Assembly (NCBI RefSeq): GCF_024169655.1
Contig: NZ_JALJWV010000001.1
Location: forward strand, 997,001-1,061,000
Direction: 5' to 3'
DNA from: Pseudomonas marginalis
GTDB taxonomy: Bacteria; Pseudomonadota; Gammaproteobacteria; Pseudomonadales; Pseudomonadaceae
DNA: 64,000 bases
Position numbers and translations under genes: made by a program. This document shows positions 1 through 9,802 of the stretch, one piece after another (within the stretch, counting starts at the first letter, position 1; each line of letters starts with the position of its first letter). A model generated the notes under the pieces. The model saw only the letters and a list, made by a program, of their open reading frames with translations, was not told where the DNA came from and searched no databases.

Positions 1-327
1 TAGCACCAGCATCAGCTCGTCGCGGCCTTCATTGACCAGCATCATCGCGGTCAGCGCCACGGCCGGCGCGGTGTTGCGGCCGAAGGGCTCCATCAGGATG
101 CGCTGGGTTTCCAGCTTGCGCACGCTCAGTTGCTCGTTGACGATGAAACGATGGTCTTTGTTGCAGACCACGATGGGGGTTTCCATGCCATCGAATACCA
201 GGCGCTCCAGGGTTTGCTGGAACAGCGTGTGTTCGCCGGTCAGGGCCAGGAACTGTTTAGGAAACTGTTTACGGGAAAGCGGCCAAAGACGTGAGCCGCT
301 ACCACCGGAAAGGATTACTGGGATCAT
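1..327 (-). CDS. algA: AlgA, mannose-1-phosphate guanylyltransferase / phosphomannose isomerase (N-terminal part)
   Basis: The bifunctional enzyme makes GDP-mannose for alginate: the isomerase half converts fructose-6-P to mannose-6-P and the pyrophosphorylase half joins mannose-1-P to GMP. Only the first 109 residues are in the window; the gene runs off the left edge. The nucleotidyltransferase signature GGSGSRLWPLSR lies at residues 8-19, followed by KQFPKQFL, both typical of the family. An AGGAG ribosome binding site lies just before the ATG. It is the last gene of the alginate operon, as in other pseudomonads, and is separated from algF by a REPIN. A second copy of this function elsewhere in the genome (for example a psl-type pmi) cannot be judged here. 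Confidence 0.95.
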   Translation of the reverse strand, partial: MIPVILSGGSGSRLWPLSRKQFPKQFLALTGEHTLFQQTLERLVFDGMETPIVVCNKDHRFIVNEQLSVRKLETQRILMEPFGRNTAPAVALTAMMLVNEGRDELMLVL

Positions 328-420
328 GCTGTTTCTCCTTGAATCGATTTGGGTCAGAGCTACGAAGGTTTGTCGTTTCACTCTTGTTTTTGTCTCGGGC
401 CGGACTGACGCCTCTGTCCT

Positions 421-522
421 CTGTAGGAGCGAGCTTGCTCGCGAAAATCGCCAATGATGACGCGGGCATTCTGGATGTACGCGGTGTCTGGGCGTTCTTC
501 GCGAGCAAGCTCGCTCCTACAG
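421..522. repeat. REPIN (paired REP element), GAGCGAGCTTGCTCGC class, between algF and algA
   Basis: Two exact 24-bp inverted arms (421-444 and 499-522) each contain the internal palindrome GCGAGCTTGCTCGC. Two REP sequences in inverted orientation around a roughly 54-bp spacer is the arrangement called a REPIN in P. fluorescens. The core differs from the other paired elements in this window, so it is a different REP family. It is transcribed within the alginate operon and could fold as a large hairpin between algF and algA. Confidence 0.85.
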
Positions 523-548
523 TGGGTTGCTGTCAGTCCGAGAAATGT

Positions 549-1202
549 TTAGCGGGTCGACACGGGGCGCTTGACCCACACTGGCGACAGGCTGCTGCCG
601 GAACCGGTGACGTACAGCACCGCTGCTTCACCGCGCTCCAGGGCTACCGGCTTCACGTCGCCGACTTTCTTGTCGCCGTCGTACAGCGCCAGGCTGACTT
701 TCACCGGGTTGATTTCACGTTCGCCACGGCTTTTGGCGGCCACGGCCTTGACCACGTCGGTCTTGCCGTCGGCGGTTTTCAGGGTCAGGGCCCTGTCGCT
801 GAGGTTCTGCACGCGCACCAGGGATTTCTGTTTGTTCTTGAACGGCGGCTCTTCGATCAGTTGGGGCTGACCGCTGCTGTTGTTGACCAGGGTGTAGTAG
901 TGGTCGGCGGCAAGTTTCACTGACACGGACTGGCTGCCGACCTTGGCGCTGTAGTCGCCGCCGGGCATAAAGCTGAAGTCGCTGCTGGCCAGCGGGGCCA
1001 CTTCGCTCAGGTTGGTGCTGCCGACGGTGGCGCTGACTTCCTGGTTGGAAGCGTTGTAGACCCGCACGAAGCTGGAGCCTTTCGGTGCGACTGGGCCGTA
1101 CAAGGCCGCGTCGCCGGCGAAGGCAGACATCGATACCAGGCTCATGCCGGCAGCCAGGGCCAGAGTCTTGGCGAGACGACGCGGAGTAGTAGTGAAAGTC
1201 AT
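549..1202 (-). CDS. algF: AlgF, alginate O-acetylation protein
   Basis: AlgF is a periplasmic protein needed with AlgI and AlgJ to O-acetylate mannuronate residues of alginate. The 217-residue product starts with a classical signal peptide ending around AFA-GD (residue 29), followed by a beta-rich periplasmic protein of the size usual for AlgF. No enzymatic motif is visible, in line with a structural or adaptor role. It lies 16 bases after algJ in the same operon. Identity rests on sequence character plus position between algJ and algA, which is the conserved order. Confidence 0.93.
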   Translation of the reverse strand: MTFTTTPRRLAKTLALAAGMSLVSMSAFAGDAALYGPVAPKGSSFVRVYNASNQEVSATVGSTNLSEVAPLASSDFSFMPGGDYSAKVGSQSVSVKLAADHYYTLVNNSSGQPQLIEEPPFKNKQKSLVRVQNLSDRALTLKTADGKTDVVKAVAAKSRGEREINPVKVSLALYDGDKKVGDVKPVALERGEAAVLYVTGSGSSLSPVWVKRPVSTR

Positions 1203-1218
1203 GTGAGTTACCTCTCTT

Positions 1219-2403
1219 TCAGTTTTGCGCCCGGTCGGGCGTCTCGGATTTTGGGTGTTTAGCTGGGGTGTTCAGTGCCATGTTCTGTTGGCGCGTACCG
1301 GCTTGTTTAAGTTGCGCAACCCACTGTGGGTCGGCATCGCCGATTTCGTTGTTCACGGGCAGATAACGTTCAGGAAACTCCCAGATCAGCACCTGCGGCG
1401 GGCTGTTCTTGAAGTCTTCGCTTTTGAGGTAGCTGAGCATCGGCAGGATCGGGCCGTGGCCGTCTTCGGAATAGTTGATGACATCGCTGCCCAGGGCTTG
1501 CTTGAGCGCGCCGACGAAGTTCCAGTTGGGGTTGGCGCTGTAGCTGGTGCCGACCAGTGCCACCGGGGTTTCGCTGTCGCTGAACAGTGCGTCGTCGCCT
1601 TTGGTGTCGGCCAGGCGTGTGACGCGTTTTTCCAGCGGCTCCTTGGGCGGCATCAGGTTTTCGAACAGCGGGTCCAGGGGCAGGAACAGACGCAGGTCGC
1701 CACTGTGCGGGGCGGTTGTCTCGGCCTCGGTGACAAAGCGCTGCGGCTCGCCGCTCAGCGGGGTCTTGGCGGCAATCGCCTTGGCCAGTTGCTTGGCGGC
1801 GATTTCGGCACCGTCCGGGGTCCAGTGGGTGTCGGTGCGCAGGAACACTTGCTGGCCGCCGAGCTTGGCCTGTTGCAGCGGGCCAAGCAGGTCGGGGGCG
1901 AGGATCTTGTCGGCGGCGACACGGGTGTGGAAGTCCTGGTACAGGTTGGCGTGGATGCTCGCCGGTTTCACCTCACCGAGGTGTTCCGGGTACAGGCGTA
2001 CCTTGGCCGGAATGATCGCCATCACCAGTTGAATGCCTTGGGCCTTGAGCTGCTGGCGCACGCCTTCGACCAGGGCGTAGTTGCCCTCCAGGTTCTGGTC
2101 TTCGTTGACGGCGGGGTTGAACTCCTCGTCGCTGTACAACCAGTGATCGCGACCCAGCACCACGCCAGGGCGGCCTTCATTGAATAGCTTGTAGTCCAGC
2201 GCCGCCCAGAGGTTGGTGCCGATGCGCTTGATCGGGAATTGGTCGTCGTAGTGGGTCTCGACGGCTTTGCTCCAGCGACCATTGAGCACGGTGGCGTCGG
2301 CATTGGTGCTGAAGCCGAAGAAACTGCGCATCGACCAGGCGCCCAGGGCGAGCAGCACCACCAGGAACAGGCCGATATAGAGGACGCGAAATGAACGGGT
2401 CAT
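1219..2403 (-). CDS. algJ: AlgJ, alginate O-acetyltransferase (SGNH-like)
   Basis: AlgJ is a membrane-anchored periplasmic acetyltransferase of the alginate acetylation machinery. It has 394 residues, with an N-terminal membrane segment at about 7-27 and then an SGNH-hydrolase-like domain. The DTHW motif (191-194) supplies the Asp and His of the triad, and GTSYS (286-290) holds the probable serine nucleophile. It is a paralogue of AlgX in the same operon, which carries the equivalent DQHW and GTSHS motifs. It lies 11 bases downstream of algI, so the two are probably translationally linked. Confidence 0.95.
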   Translation of the reverse strand: MTRSFRVLYIGLFLVVLLALGAWSMRSFFGFSTNADATVLNGRWSKAVETHYDDQFPIKRIGTNLWAALDYKLFNEGRPGVVLGRDHWLYSDEEFNPAVNEDQNLEGNYALVEGVRQQLKAQGIQLVMAIIPAKVRLYPEHLGEVKPASIHANLYQDFHTRVAADKILAPDLLGPLQQAKLGGQQVFLRTDTHWTPDGAEIAAKQLAKAIAAKTPLSGEPQRFVTEAETTAPHSGDLRLFLPLDPLFENLMPPKEPLEKRVTRLADTKGDDALFSDSETPVALVGTSYSANPNWNFVGALKQALGSDVINYSEDGHGPILPMLSYLKSEDFKNSPPQVLIWEFPERYLPVNNEIGDADPQWVAQLKQAGTRQQNMALNTPAKHPKSETPDRAQN

Positions 2404-2414
2404 GGTCGGCTCCC

Positions 2415-3947
2415 TCAGAATTGGAAGTAAAGGAACGGCGAAAAACTCTGCGCCGACAGTTTGAGAATCGACGCCACGAACAGCAGCAGCACCGCCGCGC
2501 GCATGGCGTAGCGTGGCCAGTCAGCGGTCCAGTAGGCCGGTTGTACGGCGGCGTCTTTACCGACGGTGAAACCTGGCTGGTGGATGCTGCCGGGGTCGTC
2601 GCCAGGCACTGCCTTGATCAGGCTTGGGTCGGCCGGCTTGGTTTTCTCGGCAGGGCGGTTGCGGTAGAAGTCGCGCAGGCCAAAGAACGCCAGGGTTGCG
2701 TAGGCCACCACCAGGGTTGCCACTTGCAGGCCGGTGAGGTTGGCGCGGTTGAGTTCCGACAGCGACCACTCGCCAAAGCTGAACATCGCGCCGTACATAC
2801 GGCCGGCGACGTGCAGGTTTTCGGAGCGGAAGATCACCCAGCCCATCACCACCAGCAGGAAGGTGAAGGCCCAGCGCACCGGGTTGAAGCTGCGCGGCGA
2901 GGTGTTGAGGCCGATGGCTTTCTCGATCGCCAGCCACATGCCGTGCCAGGCGCCCCACACGATGTAAGTGATGTTCGCACCGTGCCACAGGCCACCGAGC
3001 AGCATGGTCAGGAACAGGTTGCGGTAGGTGGTCAGCGTGCCTTTACGGTTGCCGCCCAGGGTGATGTAGAGGTAGTCACGCAGCCAGGTCGACAGGCTGA
3101 TGTGCCAGCGCCGCCAGAACTCGGTGATCGACTGGCTGATGTACGGCTGCTTGAAGTTTTCCATGAAGCGGAAACCCATCATCAAGCCCAGGCCGATGGC
3201 CATGTCGCTGTAGCCGGAGAAGTCGAAGTACAACTGCGCGGTGTAAGCCAGCGCACCGAGCCAGGCATCGCCGGTGGTGGGGTTTTGCAGGGCGAAACAA
3301 TGGTCAGCCACCACCGCCAGGGTGTCGGCGATGAAGACCTTTTTGATGAAGCCCTGCATGAACCGCGTACAGCCCTCGGAGAACTTGTCGAGGGTGTGGG
3401 TGCGGTTGTTGAACTGGTCGGCCAGGTCGCGAAAACGCAGGACGGGGCCGGCGATCAAGTGCGGGAAGATCGCCACGAACGCCGCAAAGTCGATGAGGTT
3501 GCGCGTGGCCGGGGTGTCGCCGCGATACACGTCGATGATGTAGCTGATGGACTCGAAGATGTAGAACGAGATCCCGATCGGCAACAGCACGTGGGTGAGG
3601 ATGAACGGCTCCAGGCCCGCTGACTTCATCATCACGTTGATGCTGTCGACGCCGAAGTTGGCGTACTTGAAGTAGCCGAGGATGCACAGGTCGAGCACCA
3701 CGCCCAGCAGCAGCCAGCGTTGGGCCGGCTTGGTGCGCACGCCGGCCGCGCCGACCTTGAGGCCGATCCAGTAGTTCCACAGCGTGACGGCGGCGAACAG
3801 CGCCAGGAAGTCCACTCGCCACCAGGCGTAGAACACGTAGCTGGCCAGCAGCAGCAGCAGGTTGCGATAGCGTTGCCCGCTCAAGTAGTACAAGCCGAGA
3901 AAGATCGGCAAGAACAGAAACAGGAACACATTGGACGAGAAAACCAT
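2415..3947 (-). CDS. algI: AlgI, alginate O-acetylation membrane protein (MBOAT)
   Basis: AlgI is a polytopic inner-membrane O-acyltransferase thought to pass acetyl groups across the membrane to AlgJ/AlgX. I start it at MVFSSNVFLFLF; an upstream in-frame ATG would add eight polar residues (MVKRGEIG) before the first membrane segment. The product has 510 residues with about a dozen hydrophobic segments. The MBOAT region includes GYSDMAIGLG and FWRRWHISLS, and GGLWHGAN holds the conserved histidine at residue 322. The gene follows algL after a gap of about 200 bases filled by a REPIN. Confidence 0.95.
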   Translation of the reverse strand: MVFSSNVFLFLFLPIFLGLYYLSGQRYRNLLLLLASYVFYAWWRVDFLALFAAVTLWNYWIGLKVGAAGVRTKPAQRWLLLGVVLDLCILGYFKYANFGVDSINVMMKSAGLEPFILTHVLLPIGISFYIFESISYIIDVYRGDTPATRNLIDFAAFVAIFPHLIAGPVLRFRDLADQFNNRTHTLDKFSEGCTRFMQGFIKKVFIADTLAVVADHCFALQNPTTGDAWLGALAYTAQLYFDFSGYSDMAIGLGLMMGFRFMENFKQPYISQSITEFWRRWHISLSTWLRDYLYITLGGNRKGTLTTYRNLFLTMLLGGLWHGANITYIVWGAWHGMWLAIEKAIGLNTSPRSFNPVRWAFTFLLVVMGWVIFRSENLHVAGRMYGAMFSFGEWSLSELNRANLTGLQVATLVVAYATLAFFGLRDFYRNRPAEKTKPADPSLIKAVPGDDPGSIHQPGFTVGKDAAVQPAYWTADWPRYAMRAAVLLLFVASILKLSAQSFSPFLYFQF

Positions 3948-4032
3948 CCCGATCTCTCCACGTTTAACCAACAGTCAAGGGCCGCAGCCCCCCCAAACCC
4001 CCCCACGAATCCGGGGGGAGGTTGTATTGCTC

Positions 4033-4128
4033 AAATGTGGGAGGGGGCTTGCCCCCGATAGCGGTGTGTCATTCAACACAGATGGCGACTGGTACACCGC
4101 CATCGGGGGCAAGCCCCCTCCCACATTT
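4033..4128. repeat. REPIN (GGGGGCTTGCCCCC class) between algL and algI
   Basis: Inverted arms AAATGTGGGAGGGGGCTTGC and its complement frame a spacer of about 40 bases; each arm has an inner GGGGGCTTGCCCCC palindrome. The same element recurs at 16052 and 21218. It lies inside the alginate operon between stop and start of adjacent genes, so it is transcribed and could form a strong hairpin in the mRNA. Confidence 0.9.
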
Positions 4129-4147
4129 ATTTTTTGACCGCGTTTCG

Positions 4148-5257
4148 TCAGTTGCTTTTGTTGCCTTTTTCGTGCGTCGGGTCGTAGACCTTGGTCAGGT
4201 CACCCCCGAGGCGGAAGGTCTTGAACGGCTGCATCCCATGTTTGCGCTCGAGCACATCCGGCGCGCAGGTGTAGAGGCTGCAGAACGGCTCAAGCCAGGC
4301 AAATTTCATGTCTTCCTTGAGGTCCTTCATGTCCTGCTCTTTGCCGTTCTTCTGCTCGAAGATCTGCGGGTCTTTGACCCCGGCCAGCACCTTGTCGCCC
4401 AGGCGTTTGAGCGCGCCGTTGTTTTCCTGGCGCAGGTCCACCCCGTTGACCAGGGCAAAACTGGCGATCATCGACAGCGGTGGCAGGGCGTAGTTGTGGT
4501 ACGACAGCGCGCGCTGCTGACGCTTCAATTCGTTCGGCAGGAAACCTTGGTCGTCGATCTGGTTGACGCCGACCTTGTATTCCTTCACCGACCAATCAAA
4601 CAGGTCGCGACGGTTGGTGGCGATGGATGTCGCCATCACCGACCAGGCAGCCCAGTAGGAGTGGTTGTTGGTTTTTTCCAGCGGCAGGTTGTCCCAGTCG
4701 CTTACCACCTGATCGGCCATTCTGCTGAACCAGGCTTCGATCAGCTGCGACTCCTGCTGGTGGTTGGCCAGCGGGTGCGAGTCGGAAAACTTCAGGCGTA
4801 CATAGGCCGAGGCCATGCTGCCCAGCGCCCATTTGCGCATGGACTTGCCGGTGTGGTTGAAGTCCTTGGACATCAACGCATCCGCCTTGGCCCAGCTGGT
4901 CAGCCAATTGAGCGTGCATTCCAACTGTTCCGGGCGCCCGTCGCGCATGAACTGCATCACGCGCTTGCTGGTGTCTTTTTCCAGCGTGGTGATGTCGGCG
5001 GTGCTGTCGCGGAAGGCTTTTTCCGACTGCACGTTCAGCGTCGAGCGCGCCTTGTCCGAACCTTCGTACTTGCTGCGAAACTGCAGCGAGCCGGTGTAGG
5101 GCGTCGGCATGGCGTCGCAGCCGTCCTTGAAGTCGCCGGTCTTGAACGCCTCGATCGGCGCGAAGTAGCCCTGGGGCGGACGCAACGGCGCGGCGGCATT
5201 CACGGAGCCGGCAAACATCGCCAGGCCCAGTAAGGTAGGGATCAATAACTTCTGCAT
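4148..5257 (-). CDS. algL: AlgL, periplasmic alginate lyase (PL5)
   Basis: AlgL cleaves alginate by beta-elimination in the periplasm, clearing mislocalised polymer during secretion. The start is placed at MQKLLIP, preceded by GAGG at good spacing; earlier in-frame ATGs overlap the end of algX. The 369-residue product has a signal peptide (about 1-22, VNA-AA), an alpha-helical PL5 domain and the catalytic motif NNHSYW (197-202). Length fits the family. It belongs to the alginate operon between algX and algI. Confidence 0.95.
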   Translation of the reverse strand: MQKLLIPTLLGLAMFAGSVNAAAPLRPPQGYFAPIEAFKTGDFKDGCDAMPTPYTGSLQFRSKYEGSDKARSTLNVQSEKAFRDSTADITTLEKDTSKRVMQFMRDGRPEQLECTLNWLTSWAKADALMSKDFNHTGKSMRKWALGSMASAYVRLKFSDSHPLANHQQESQLIEAWFSRMADQVVSDWDNLPLEKTNNHSYWAAWSVMATSIATNRRDLFDWSVKEYKVGVNQIDDQGFLPNELKRQQRALSYHNYALPPLSMIASFALVNGVDLRQENNGALKRLGDKVLAGVKDPQIFEQKNGKEQDMKDLKEDMKFAWLEPFCSLYTCAPDVLERKHGMQPFKTFRLGGDLTKVYDPTHEKGNKSN

Positions 5258-5265
5258 AGGTAACC

Positions 5266-6714
5266 TCATTGCCCGGCAGAGGCAGTCTGTTGACCACCTG
5301 CGGGGAATACGTTGCGTGTGCAAATTTTCGCTTCGACTTTTTGCGCGGCAGCACCCGCTTCGGGGCCCTGCACTTCCACGGCCAGCAAGTTCTGCGAGGC
5401 CCAGTCTTCATCGGTGCGCAGTTCAAAGGCGAAACGCCCGTCTGTATCGGATGTTTCGGGTTTCTCGATCTTGATGTCCTCGTGGCGCCCGTTCATGTAC
5501 CAGAGGGTGGCTTGCAAGGTTTTCACCGAGGGATCGGCGAAGCGGATATCGACCTGATGGTTGACGTTGCGCAGGTCTTTGTTCGCACTGTTGACCAGCA
5601 ATTCGTTCTTGCCGGGTTTCAAGGTGGCGCTGGCGCTCATCTGCGCGGTCTTGCCTTCGCAGCCGTTGTCCAGCAGCGACATCATCTGGCGGTAGATGGT
5701 TTCCTGGTCGAGGCGGTACAGCGGCGAGAATTCCCAGATCAGGATCTTCGGCGGACTCTTCTGGAATTCGTCGCTGCCCAGGTACTGGATCATCGAGCCT
5801 TCCAGGCCACCGCCGGGGAAGGCGACGTTGAGGATGTCGGCACCGATTTCCTGTTCAAGGAAGCCGGCGAAGTTGTAGTTCTTGCCGCTGTGGCTGGTGC
5901 CGACCAGGGTGATCTGCGGGTTGCCCGAATCGCCGAACAGGTCGCCGTCGCCCGCTTCGCCCTTGGGCTCGGTGGTGAACTGGTCCATGTACTGGATCGC
6001 GTAGCTGGTGCCGCAGAGTTGCCCGGCCATGTTGTGCAGGGTGCCGGTCTTGCCCATGCGCCCGGAGCGCTTGGTTTCGAATTCGCGCTTGGGAATCTCG
6101 GCGAACTCGGGCATCGCACGCACTTTGGCGCCGACGATTTTCGCGGTGCGCTGGGCGCCGTAAGGGGTCCAGTGCTGGTCGCCGCGGAAGTAGAAGTCGT
6201 GGGCCGGCAATTCATCCGGGAGCTGCTCGTTGGTCAACGGCGACAGGTCCGGCACCACGTAGCCCATCTTGGCGAAACGGCCGAGCATGGTTTTGTAGTT
6301 GCCCAGGGCCTTGTCGAAATCGAACTTGGCTTTTTCCTCGGGGTTGAGCTTGTTGCGGTTCACCAGGCCACGGGTCGGCTGGTAGACCACCACCAGTTCC
6401 ACGCCCTTGGCCTTGAACGCATCGTGCAGTTGTTGCATGCGTTTGTAGCCGGCGGGGCTGGTGTCGAATTCGGTGCGCAGGTCTTCCTGGGTACGGAACA
6501 GCCAGTCGCCCTGGGCTTGTACCAGGGTGGTGAAGTTCTGCTGATAGCGCGTGGTGTAGTTCTTCGCGTCATGCGCCGCCGGGCACAGGCTGCAGCACGG
6601 TTCGGCGCTGAAGGTCGGCGCCTTGATTTCGTCGGCGCGCACGCCCTGGCTGGCCGCAAGCAGGCCGAGGGTCAGACCCGAGAGGCTCAGCAGTTTGATC
6701 ATGTGTGGGTGCAT
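5266..6714 (-). CDS. algX: AlgX, alginate acetyltransferase and export-complex protein
   Basis: AlgX is a periplasmic protein with an SGNH-like acetyltransferase domain and a C-terminal carbohydrate-binding module; it performs the final acetyl transfer and links the periplasmic export scaffold. The motifs GDQHW (about residue 178-182) and GTSHS (272-276) give the probable Asp-His and Ser. The N terminus is a signal peptide ending near VRA-DE. Of several close ATGs I chose the one at 6714 because a GAGG lies nine bases upstream, whereas the ATG at 6723 directly abuts that GAGG. Two clustered cysteines (PCCSLC) follow the signal peptide. Confidence 0.93.
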   Translation of the reverse strand: MHPHMIKLLSLSGLTLGLLAASQGVRADEIKAPTFSAEPCCSLCPAAHDAKNYTTRYQQNFTTLVQAQGDWLFRTQEDLRTEFDTSPAGYKRMQQLHDAFKAKGVELVVVYQPTRGLVNRNKLNPEEKAKFDFDKALGNYKTMLGRFAKMGYVVPDLSPLTNEQLPDELPAHDFYFRGDQHWTPYGAQRTAKIVGAKVRAMPEFAEIPKREFETKRSGRMGKTGTLHNMAGQLCGTSYAIQYMDQFTTEPKGEAGDGDLFGDSGNPQITLVGTSHSGKNYNFAGFLEQEIGADILNVAFPGGGLEGSMIQYLGSDEFQKSPPKILIWEFSPLYRLDQETIYRQMMSLLDNGCEGKTAQMSASATLKPGKNELLVNSANKDLRNVNHQVDIRFADPSVKTLQATLWYMNGRHEDIKIEKPETSDTDGRFAFELRTDEDWASQNLLAVEVQGPEAGAAAQKVEAKICTRNVFPAGGQQTASAGQ

Positions 6715-6725
6715 AAGGGTCATCC

Positions 6726-8300
6726 TCAGTCCTGCATTTCGGTCTGGCGTTCGACAGGGTCGATCAGCACGGCTTTCTGCTGGCGTACCAGCAGGTCGAG
6801 AATTTCTTCCTGGCGCTCGCCAAGAATGCCGTTGAAGCTGATGCCGCTGGATTTGGTCGGCGCCAGCATCGACACGCGGTACAACTCGATACTCAACGGC
6901 GAATCGATCGACAGCGGCCCGCTGCCGTTACCGGCCAGTTCACCGCCGACCACGATCAGCGAGACCTTGGCGTCGAACGGGTCAAGGGCGATGTCGCGGT
7001 CGGTGTCGGTCAGGTCCTTGATGTGGCCGTAGACACCGGTCAGACCGTTGGCCATCGAGGTGTTTTCGTACAGCTTGATGTTGACGCTGTTACGAATCCG
7101 GATGCCGTGGCGACGGTTGGCGATCACTTTGTTGCCCCACAACAGGTTGTCGCCGCTCTCATAGAGGGTGATGCCGTCGGTGTGGTTGCGGTAGATCTCG
7201 TTGTCGGCGATCAGGTTGTTCACGCTGTTACGGTCGATCACCAGGCCCGAGAGCTTGTTGTCGTAGCTGCGGTTGTTGAAGATGAAGCTGTCGTTCACTT
7301 CCCGGGAAATGATGATGCCGTGCTTCTTCTTGGTGCCGTAGACCGTGTTGTCCGCGATGATCAGGCCGTGGGAACGGTCGTGGGGGTCAATGCCGTAGAC
7401 AATGTTGTCTTTGTAGGTATTGCCCTTGATCACGAAGCCTTCGGTCTCGTAGCAGTAGAAGCCGTACCACATGTCCGAGAACTCGGAATCGATGATCCAG
7501 CCGGTCGGTTCAGTGCGCTTGAGCACCTTGGCCATGTTCGGCGTGTATTGGGAAATACTCACCCCATACGACTTACTGTTGGCGTAGCCGAAACTGGCCA
7601 TCTTGGTGTTGGCGATGTAGGTCTCGGTGCCGCCCCAGGCCAGCAGGAATGGGCGGAATTCGTTGGGCGACTGGAAGGTCGCCGGGCCGTTGGCCTTTTC
7701 TTTCCAGCCGGTGATCTTGGTATCGCGCACAAACAGTTGGCCGTCGTTGATCAGGAACGAACCGGCTTCCTGGGACAGGCGCAGTTCTTTGGTCTGCTTG
7801 TCGATGTCCAGGATGCCCTTGCGCCCGACCACGATCGGCAACTTGGCGAGGAACACGCCCGGCGAGGTTTCGCTGAGGTACTGCTTGGGCACTTTGCCCA
7901 GCAGGTCCTTGAGGTTCATGTAGCCGTCGTCGATAAAGATCGCCTGGGGAATGCCGTGCTGGCGCACCACCCACTCGGCCATCTTGTTGTCGCCGCCGAT
8001 GAAGTCCTTGAGCGCATCTTCCTGCATCATGCGGCGGATGCTGATTTTGCCGGGCTTCTTGCGCACGATCTTTTTTTCCATCGCCGCAGCGGTGTAGCCC
8101 GACAGGTCCGGCAGGGCCGGCTTGGGCATTTCCAGCGGCGCGGTCGGCGGGCTGGAAATGGTGTAGGTCTTGGCCTGTTGCAGTTCTTTGGCGATGGTCG
8201 GCGCCTTGACCGGCTGCGCGGTATCGGCGACGGCTGTGGCGCTGGCCATCAGCATCGCGGTCACCAGCAAGCATCTGCCTGTGAAGGGGTGAGCAATCAT
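6726..8300 (-). CDS. algG: AlgG, mannuronan C5-epimerase
   Basis: AlgG converts D-mannuronate to L-guluronate in the polymer in the periplasm. The start at MIAHPFTGRCLL is preferred because GGGAG precedes it and a clean signal peptide follows (cleavage near AVA-DT); an ATG five codons upstream overlaps the algE stop as TGATG. The 524-residue protein has the right-handed beta-helix pattern of repeated N/D-rich turns, and the catalytic DPHD motif at about 305-308. It is followed after 11 bases by algX. Confidence 0.95.
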   Translation of the reverse strand: MIAHPFTGRCLLVTAMLMASATAVADTAQPVKAPTIAKELQQAKTYTISSPPTAPLEMPKPALPDLSGYTAAAMEKKIVRKKPGKISIRRMMQEDALKDFIGGDNKMAEWVVRQHGIPQAIFIDDGYMNLKDLLGKVPKQYLSETSPGVFLAKLPIVVGRKGILDIDKQTKELRLSQEAGSFLINDGQLFVRDTKITGWKEKANGPATFQSPNEFRPFLLAWGGTETYIANTKMASFGYANSKSYGVSISQYTPNMAKVLKRTEPTGWIIDSEFSDMWYGFYCYETEGFVIKGNTYKDNIVYGIDPHDRSHGLIIADNTVYGTKKKHGIIISREVNDSFIFNNRSYDNKLSGLVIDRNSVNNLIADNEIYRNHTDGITLYESGDNLLWGNKVIANRRHGIRIRNSVNIKLYENTSMANGLTGVYGHIKDLTDTDRDIALDPFDAKVSLIVVGGELAGNGSGPLSIDSPLSIELYRVSMLAPTKSSGISFNGILGERQEEILDLLVRQQKAVLIDPVERQTEMQD

Positions 8301-8314
8301 TGCGCGGGCTCCCA

Positions 8315-9802
8315 TCAGAACTTCCAGATCACGTCGACAAAGGCGCGATGCATGTACGAGTCGACCTGGCTGCCATAGGCGTCGCCCGGTTTGAACACGC
8401 CGGCACGAAAGCGCACCAGCGCCGACGGTTCGTCGATCGACTGGCTGAGCGCGGCCGGCAGCAGGCCTTTCTTGAAGTACTTGGTGACGACCAGGTCCAT
8501 CTCTTGGCCCAGGTCTTTCTTGCCGTCTTCAAGGGGCAGGGAAGTGCTGGACAGGATCGCGCCGGTTACGTCATCGGTGTTGTTCTGCACGGCATCGATG
8601 CCGTTGCTGCCCACCGGCTTGTTGCCGTCGACGCGCCAGAACTTGTGGTACACCAGGCTGGCGTCATAGTCCTCGCGCAGTTGCCAGGAAGCGAACAGGC
8701 TCATGGACTGCATGTTGTTCATCTCGCCGCGAAACGCTTCGCCGAAACGGTGGACGCGGGACTGGGTGCCGGTCCAGTTCGAGCGGTTGCTCTGCAGGCC
8801 GTTCTGTTCGTACTCGGCGCTGGCGCGCGAATAGGCCGCACCCACTTGCCACTGCGGGTCGAGGCGCAGGCGCACACCCAGGTCGGTGGCCCAACCGCTC
8901 ACGTCGTCGCTGCGCTTGGCGGCGGTGGGGCGGGTGCCGTCGGCGTTCAACGCGTTGACGGTGTCGCGGTCGCCCTGCATGCCGGTGACGCTGGCCCAGT
9001 AGTTGACGGTGTTGGTGTTGCGCCAGTTGTAGGCGTCGCTGTTGGCTTCGATGCCGAGCCAGGTCAGGTCGCCGTTCTCGCGCTTGTCCAACGGGTCAGT
9101 GGCCACGCCTGGTTCGGCGTAGTCGAGCTTGCCGTCGTCATGGGTGTGGTGACCGCGCAGGCCGATCCACTGGCCCGGCGTCCACTGGTAGGCGGCGTCG
9201 GCGTAGAAGTGCTGGCGGTCCTTGTCCTTGGGCGACAGTTCCTTGAGGTCGGTGCGGTATTCGCTGAAACGTTCGGCGGCACCGACATTGGCCTTGAGCA
9301 GGGTGGTGTCGAAGGTCCAGTTCAGCGCTTCGATATTGGTGTCGCGCCATTGGCCGTCGTCATTGTGCAGGCGTTGGCGACCGAGCTTGAGGAGCTCGCC
9401 GGGGTAGGGCGTGAAGCCGCTGTAGCCAACCCAGAACTCGCGCATGGCCAGGTAGTTCTTCTTGGTCTTGCGGTCGTCGTTGCTCGATTGCTCAGTGGCG
9501 TCACTCGACGACTGTTGCAGGGTGTCGGTCTCGATGATGTCGCTCGACGCAACGGCCTGGCCCATGGCGTAGGCGCTCCAGTTGCCGCTTTCGCCGTAGA
9601 TCCACGGGCGCAGGTCGAGGCCGATGCCGTTGACGTCGCCATCCGGTTTGGTGCCCAGGTCGCGGTCGTCTTCGGACTGGCCGGTGATTTTAACGTCCAT
9701 GCCAAAATTCTTGGTTTCAGTCAGCGCGGCCAGGGTCGGGCACGACCACAGCAGGGCGAAGGTCAGGCCGATACCGGCCTGCACAAATGGATTGAGCTTC
9801 AT
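8315..9802 (-). CDS. algE: AlgE, outer-membrane alginate export porin
   Basis: AlgE is an 18-stranded beta-barrel through which alginate leaves the cell. The 495-residue product has a signal peptide (cleaving near TLA-AL), repeated amphipathic strands rich in aromatic girdle residues, and ends in a C-terminal phenylalanine (DVIWKF), the usual outer-membrane-protein assembly signal. The start codon overlaps the stop of algK by four bases (ATGA), implying translational coupling between the porin and its lipoprotein partner. Confidence 0.95.
   Translation of the reverse strand: MKLNPFVQAGIGLTFALLWSCPTLAALTETKNFGMDVKITGQSEDDRDLGTKPDGDVNGIGLDLRPWIYGESGNWSAYAMGQAVASSDIIETDTLQQSSSDATEQSSNDDRKTKKNYLAMREFWVGYSGFTPYPGELLKLGRQRLHNDDGQWRDTNIEALNWTFDTTLLKANVGAAERFSEYRTDLKELSPKDKDRQHFYADAAYQWTPGQWIGLRGHHTHDDGKLDYAEPGVATDPLDKRENGDLTWLGIEANSDAYNWRNTNTVNYWASVTGMQGDRDTVNALNADGTRPTAAKRSDDVSGWATDLGVRLRLDPQWQVGAAYSRASAEYEQNGLQSNRSNWTGTQSRVHRFGEAFRGEMNNMQSMSLFASWQLREDYDASLVYHKFWRVDGNKPVGSNGIDAVQNNTDDVTGAILSSTSLPLEDGKKDLGQEMDLVVTKYFKKGLLPAALSQSIDEPSALVRFRAGVFKPGDAYGSQVDSYMHRAFVDVIWKF

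Noticed and set aside
4033..4128. Repeats here and at 16052 and 21218 as a CRISPR array
   Set aside because: Each locus has only two inverted copies with internal palindromes, not direct repeats with unique spacers, and no cas genes are present; they are REPINs.
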